Assembly: GCA_023415475.1 (NCBI GenBank)
Contig: JAEZKL010000137.1
Location: 1 to 6,114, forward strand
Direction of reading: 5' to 3'
Source of the DNA: Bacillota bacterium
Lineage (GTDB): Bacteria > Bacillota > Clostridia > Lachnospirales > Lachnospiraceae
Length of the DNA stretch: 6,114 bases
This document shows, in pieces, positions 4,698-6,114 of this stretch. Both the position numbers and the translations under genes were made by a program. Within the stretch, counting starts at the first letter, position 1; every line of letters starts with the position of its first letter. The notes under the pieces were generated by a model. That model was not told the DNA's origin. It worked only from the letters and a program-made list of their open reading frames with translations, and did not search any database.

Positions 4698-6114
4698 ACA
4701 ATATTAATATGTTCAACCTTCATGTCCTGTGGTCCGGTCAGTGAGCTTCCCTTTTCCTTCGCATACATAATATAATCGATGATATCCTTGGTGATACGCT
4801 CTCCGGGAGCAAGAATCGGGATTCCAGGAGGATAACACATTACAAATTCTCCTGAGATATATCCGATGCCATCCTTTAGGAGAACAGATTTCTTATCACT
4901 GTAAAATGCCTTCTGAGGTGTCAGCTCCACAATAGGATCAATATATTCATGATTTAGCATACCCACCTTGTCCTTGCCATAGATCCGCTTAATCTCGGAT
5001 AAAGCGGACACTAACCGTTCTATCTCAAAGGCACGGTCTCCTGCCGTAATAACAGCGAGGATATTACCGATATCTCCGAACTCAATCTGAATATCATATT
5101 CATCTCTTAGAAGATCATAGACCTCTACACCTGCCAGACCAATCTCTCCGGTATGGATGGAGAGCTTTGTACGATCAAAATCATAAACGGTATCGCCATC
5201 GATCAATTCTTTGGAAAAGGCATAATAACCACCGCACTTATTAATCTCATTTCGGGCATACTCTGCAAGATCGATTGTCTTTGCTACAATTTCCTTGCCG
5301 TTCAACACCATATTCTTTCTTGCCAGATCCAGAGAGGATAATAACAGATAAGAGCCGCTGGTGGTCTGGGTCAGGTTTATGATCTGTCTGACATAGCCGG
5401 GGTCAATATCATTTTTTGAGATCAGGAAGGAGCTCTGTGTCAAGGAGCCTCCGGTTTTATGCATACTGACTGCCGCCATATCGGCACCGGCAGCCATGGC
5501 GCTGATTGGAAGACCTTCTCCAAAATAAAAATGCGCTCCATGGGCTTCGTCCACCAGCACCTTTATGTTATATTCATGAGCCAACGCAACGATTTCCTTT
5601 AAATTAGAACAGATTCCGTAATAGGTCGGGTTATTGATTAGAATAGCCTTTGCCTGTGGATGCTCTATAATGGTTCTCTTTATATCGTCCACTGACATTC
5701 CCAACGGAATACCTAACTGATGATTGACTCCCGGATTAACATAAACCGGGATGGCACCACATACAACCAGCGCATTGATGGAGCTGCGATGAACATTACG
5801 GGGCATGATGATCTCTTCACCTGCCTTGCAGGAGGACATGATCATAGCCTGTACCGCAGCTGTTGTACCGTTAACCATAAAAAAAGCCGCATCTGCACCA
5901 AACGCCTCAGCGGCCAGCTCCTCAGCAGCTTTTATGACCGAGACCGGATGAATCAGATTGTCTAACGGCTTCATGGAATTCACATCTACCTTCAAGCAAT
6001 CGATTCCTAGAAATTCGGTAAGCTCAGGGGTTCCTCTTCCGCCCTTATGTCCTGGTACATCAAAAGGTACAACACGGTTTCTTTTATGTTTTAATAACGC
6101 TTCGTGAATGGGTG
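4673..6114 (-). CDS. speA: Arginine (or lysine/ornithine) decarboxylase, PLP fold I; start beyond window
   Basis: A PLP-dependent Orn/Lys/Arg decarboxylase of the aspartate-aminotransferase fold, in the short Gram-positive form (about 480-490 residues) without the N-terminal wing domain of the large E. coli enzymes. The reading frame is open to the window edge; 479 residues are visible and probably only about 5-15 are missing. Visible motifs are PFDVPGHKGG (residues 16-25 of the visible part), NNPTYYG (160-166), DEAHGAH (188-194), the PLP lysine K219 in SMHKTGG, and YPPGIP (427-432) near the C-terminus. The segment TTSGSY (250-255) has glycine where I expect proline (TTSPSY) in most relatives. 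A TTG at 5995 is internal, because conserved family sequence precedes it. Substrate specificity is not readable from motifs. Arginine is preferred because an agmatinase lies in the same operon, but lysine or ornithine remain possible. Confidence 0.88.
   Translation of the reverse strand, partial: PIHEALLKHKRNRVVPFDVPGHKGGRGTPELTEFLGIDCLKVDVNSMKPLDNLIHPVSVIKAAEELAAEAFGADAAFFMVNGTTAAVQAMIMSSCKAGEEIIMPRNVHRSSINALVVCGAIPVYVNPGVNHQLGIPLGMSVDDIKRTIIEHPQAKAILINNPTYYGICSNLKEIVALAHEYNIKVLVDEAHGAHFYFGEGLPISAMAAGADMAAVSMHKTGGSLTQSSFLISKNDIDPGYVRQIINLTQTTSGSYLLLSSLDLARKNMVLNGKEIVAKTIDLAEYARNEINKCGGYYAFSKELIDGDTVYDFDRTKLSIHTGEIGLAGVEVYDLLRDEYDIQIEFGDIGNILAVITAGDRAFEIERLVSALSEIKRIYGKDKVGMLNHEYIDPIVELTPQKAFYSDKKSVLLKDGIGYISGEFVMCYPPGIPILAPGERITKDIIDYIMYAKEKGSSLTGPQDMKVEHINIVNSSAMQI

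Noticed and set aside
5993..5995. TTG at 5995 as the start of the decarboxylase
   Set aside because: The upstream in-frame sequence contains the conserved PFDVPGHKGG motif, so the gene continues past the right edge.

Overview
The window is a minus-strand polyamine biosynthesis gene cluster. All five genes point the same way and are packed like one operon. The protein families, the AGGAG-type ribosome binding sites and the moderately AT-rich, strongly structured spacers suggest a low-GC Gram-positive anaerobe, probably a clostridium of the Lachnospiraceae type. That organism assignment is inference from general character, not from a marker gene.

In transcription order (right to left): an arginine/lysine/ornithine decarboxylase of the aspartate-aminotransferase fold (4673 to beyond 6114, start outside the window; probable SpeA); a spermidine synthase family aminopropyltransferase SpeE (3750-4601); an agmatinase-family ureohydrolase SpeB (2915-3763) whose start overlaps the end of speE; a carboxyspermidine/carboxynorspermidine dehydrogenase of the saccharopine dehydrogenase-like family (1601-2806); and a carboxynorspermidine/carboxyspermidine decarboxylase NspC (363-1496). 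Positions 1-362, beyond the last gene, hold no coding region I can support, but do hold a long imperfect palindrome (135-195) inside a wider 11-bp inverted repeat (103-113 / 265-275).

The simplest joint pathway is: arginine to agmatine (SpeA), agmatine to putrescine plus urea (SpeB), putrescine plus aspartate semialdehyde plus NADPH to carboxyspermidine (dehydrogenase), then decarboxylation to spermidine (NspC). SpeE is the puzzle. It normally uses decarboxylated S-adenosylmethionine, and no SpeD (SAM decarboxylase) is visible, so two different aminopropyl-transfer chemistries sit in one operon. A second reading is that the dehydrogenase, decarboxylase and ureohydrolase act on agmatine-derived intermediates (the carboxyaminopropylagmatine route), with SpeB acting last. 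Sequence alone does not separate these.

The three spacers between non-overlapping genes each contain an inverted repeat at or next to the upstream stop codon (4643-4697, 2830-2913, 1578-1607), and the last spacer has a second hairpin (1525-1573). None is followed by a good U-tract, so they look more like RNA processing, stability or regulatory structures than terminators. Two starts were placed on internal ATG codons because of ribosome binding site spacing (SpeE at 4601, dehydrogenase at 2806).
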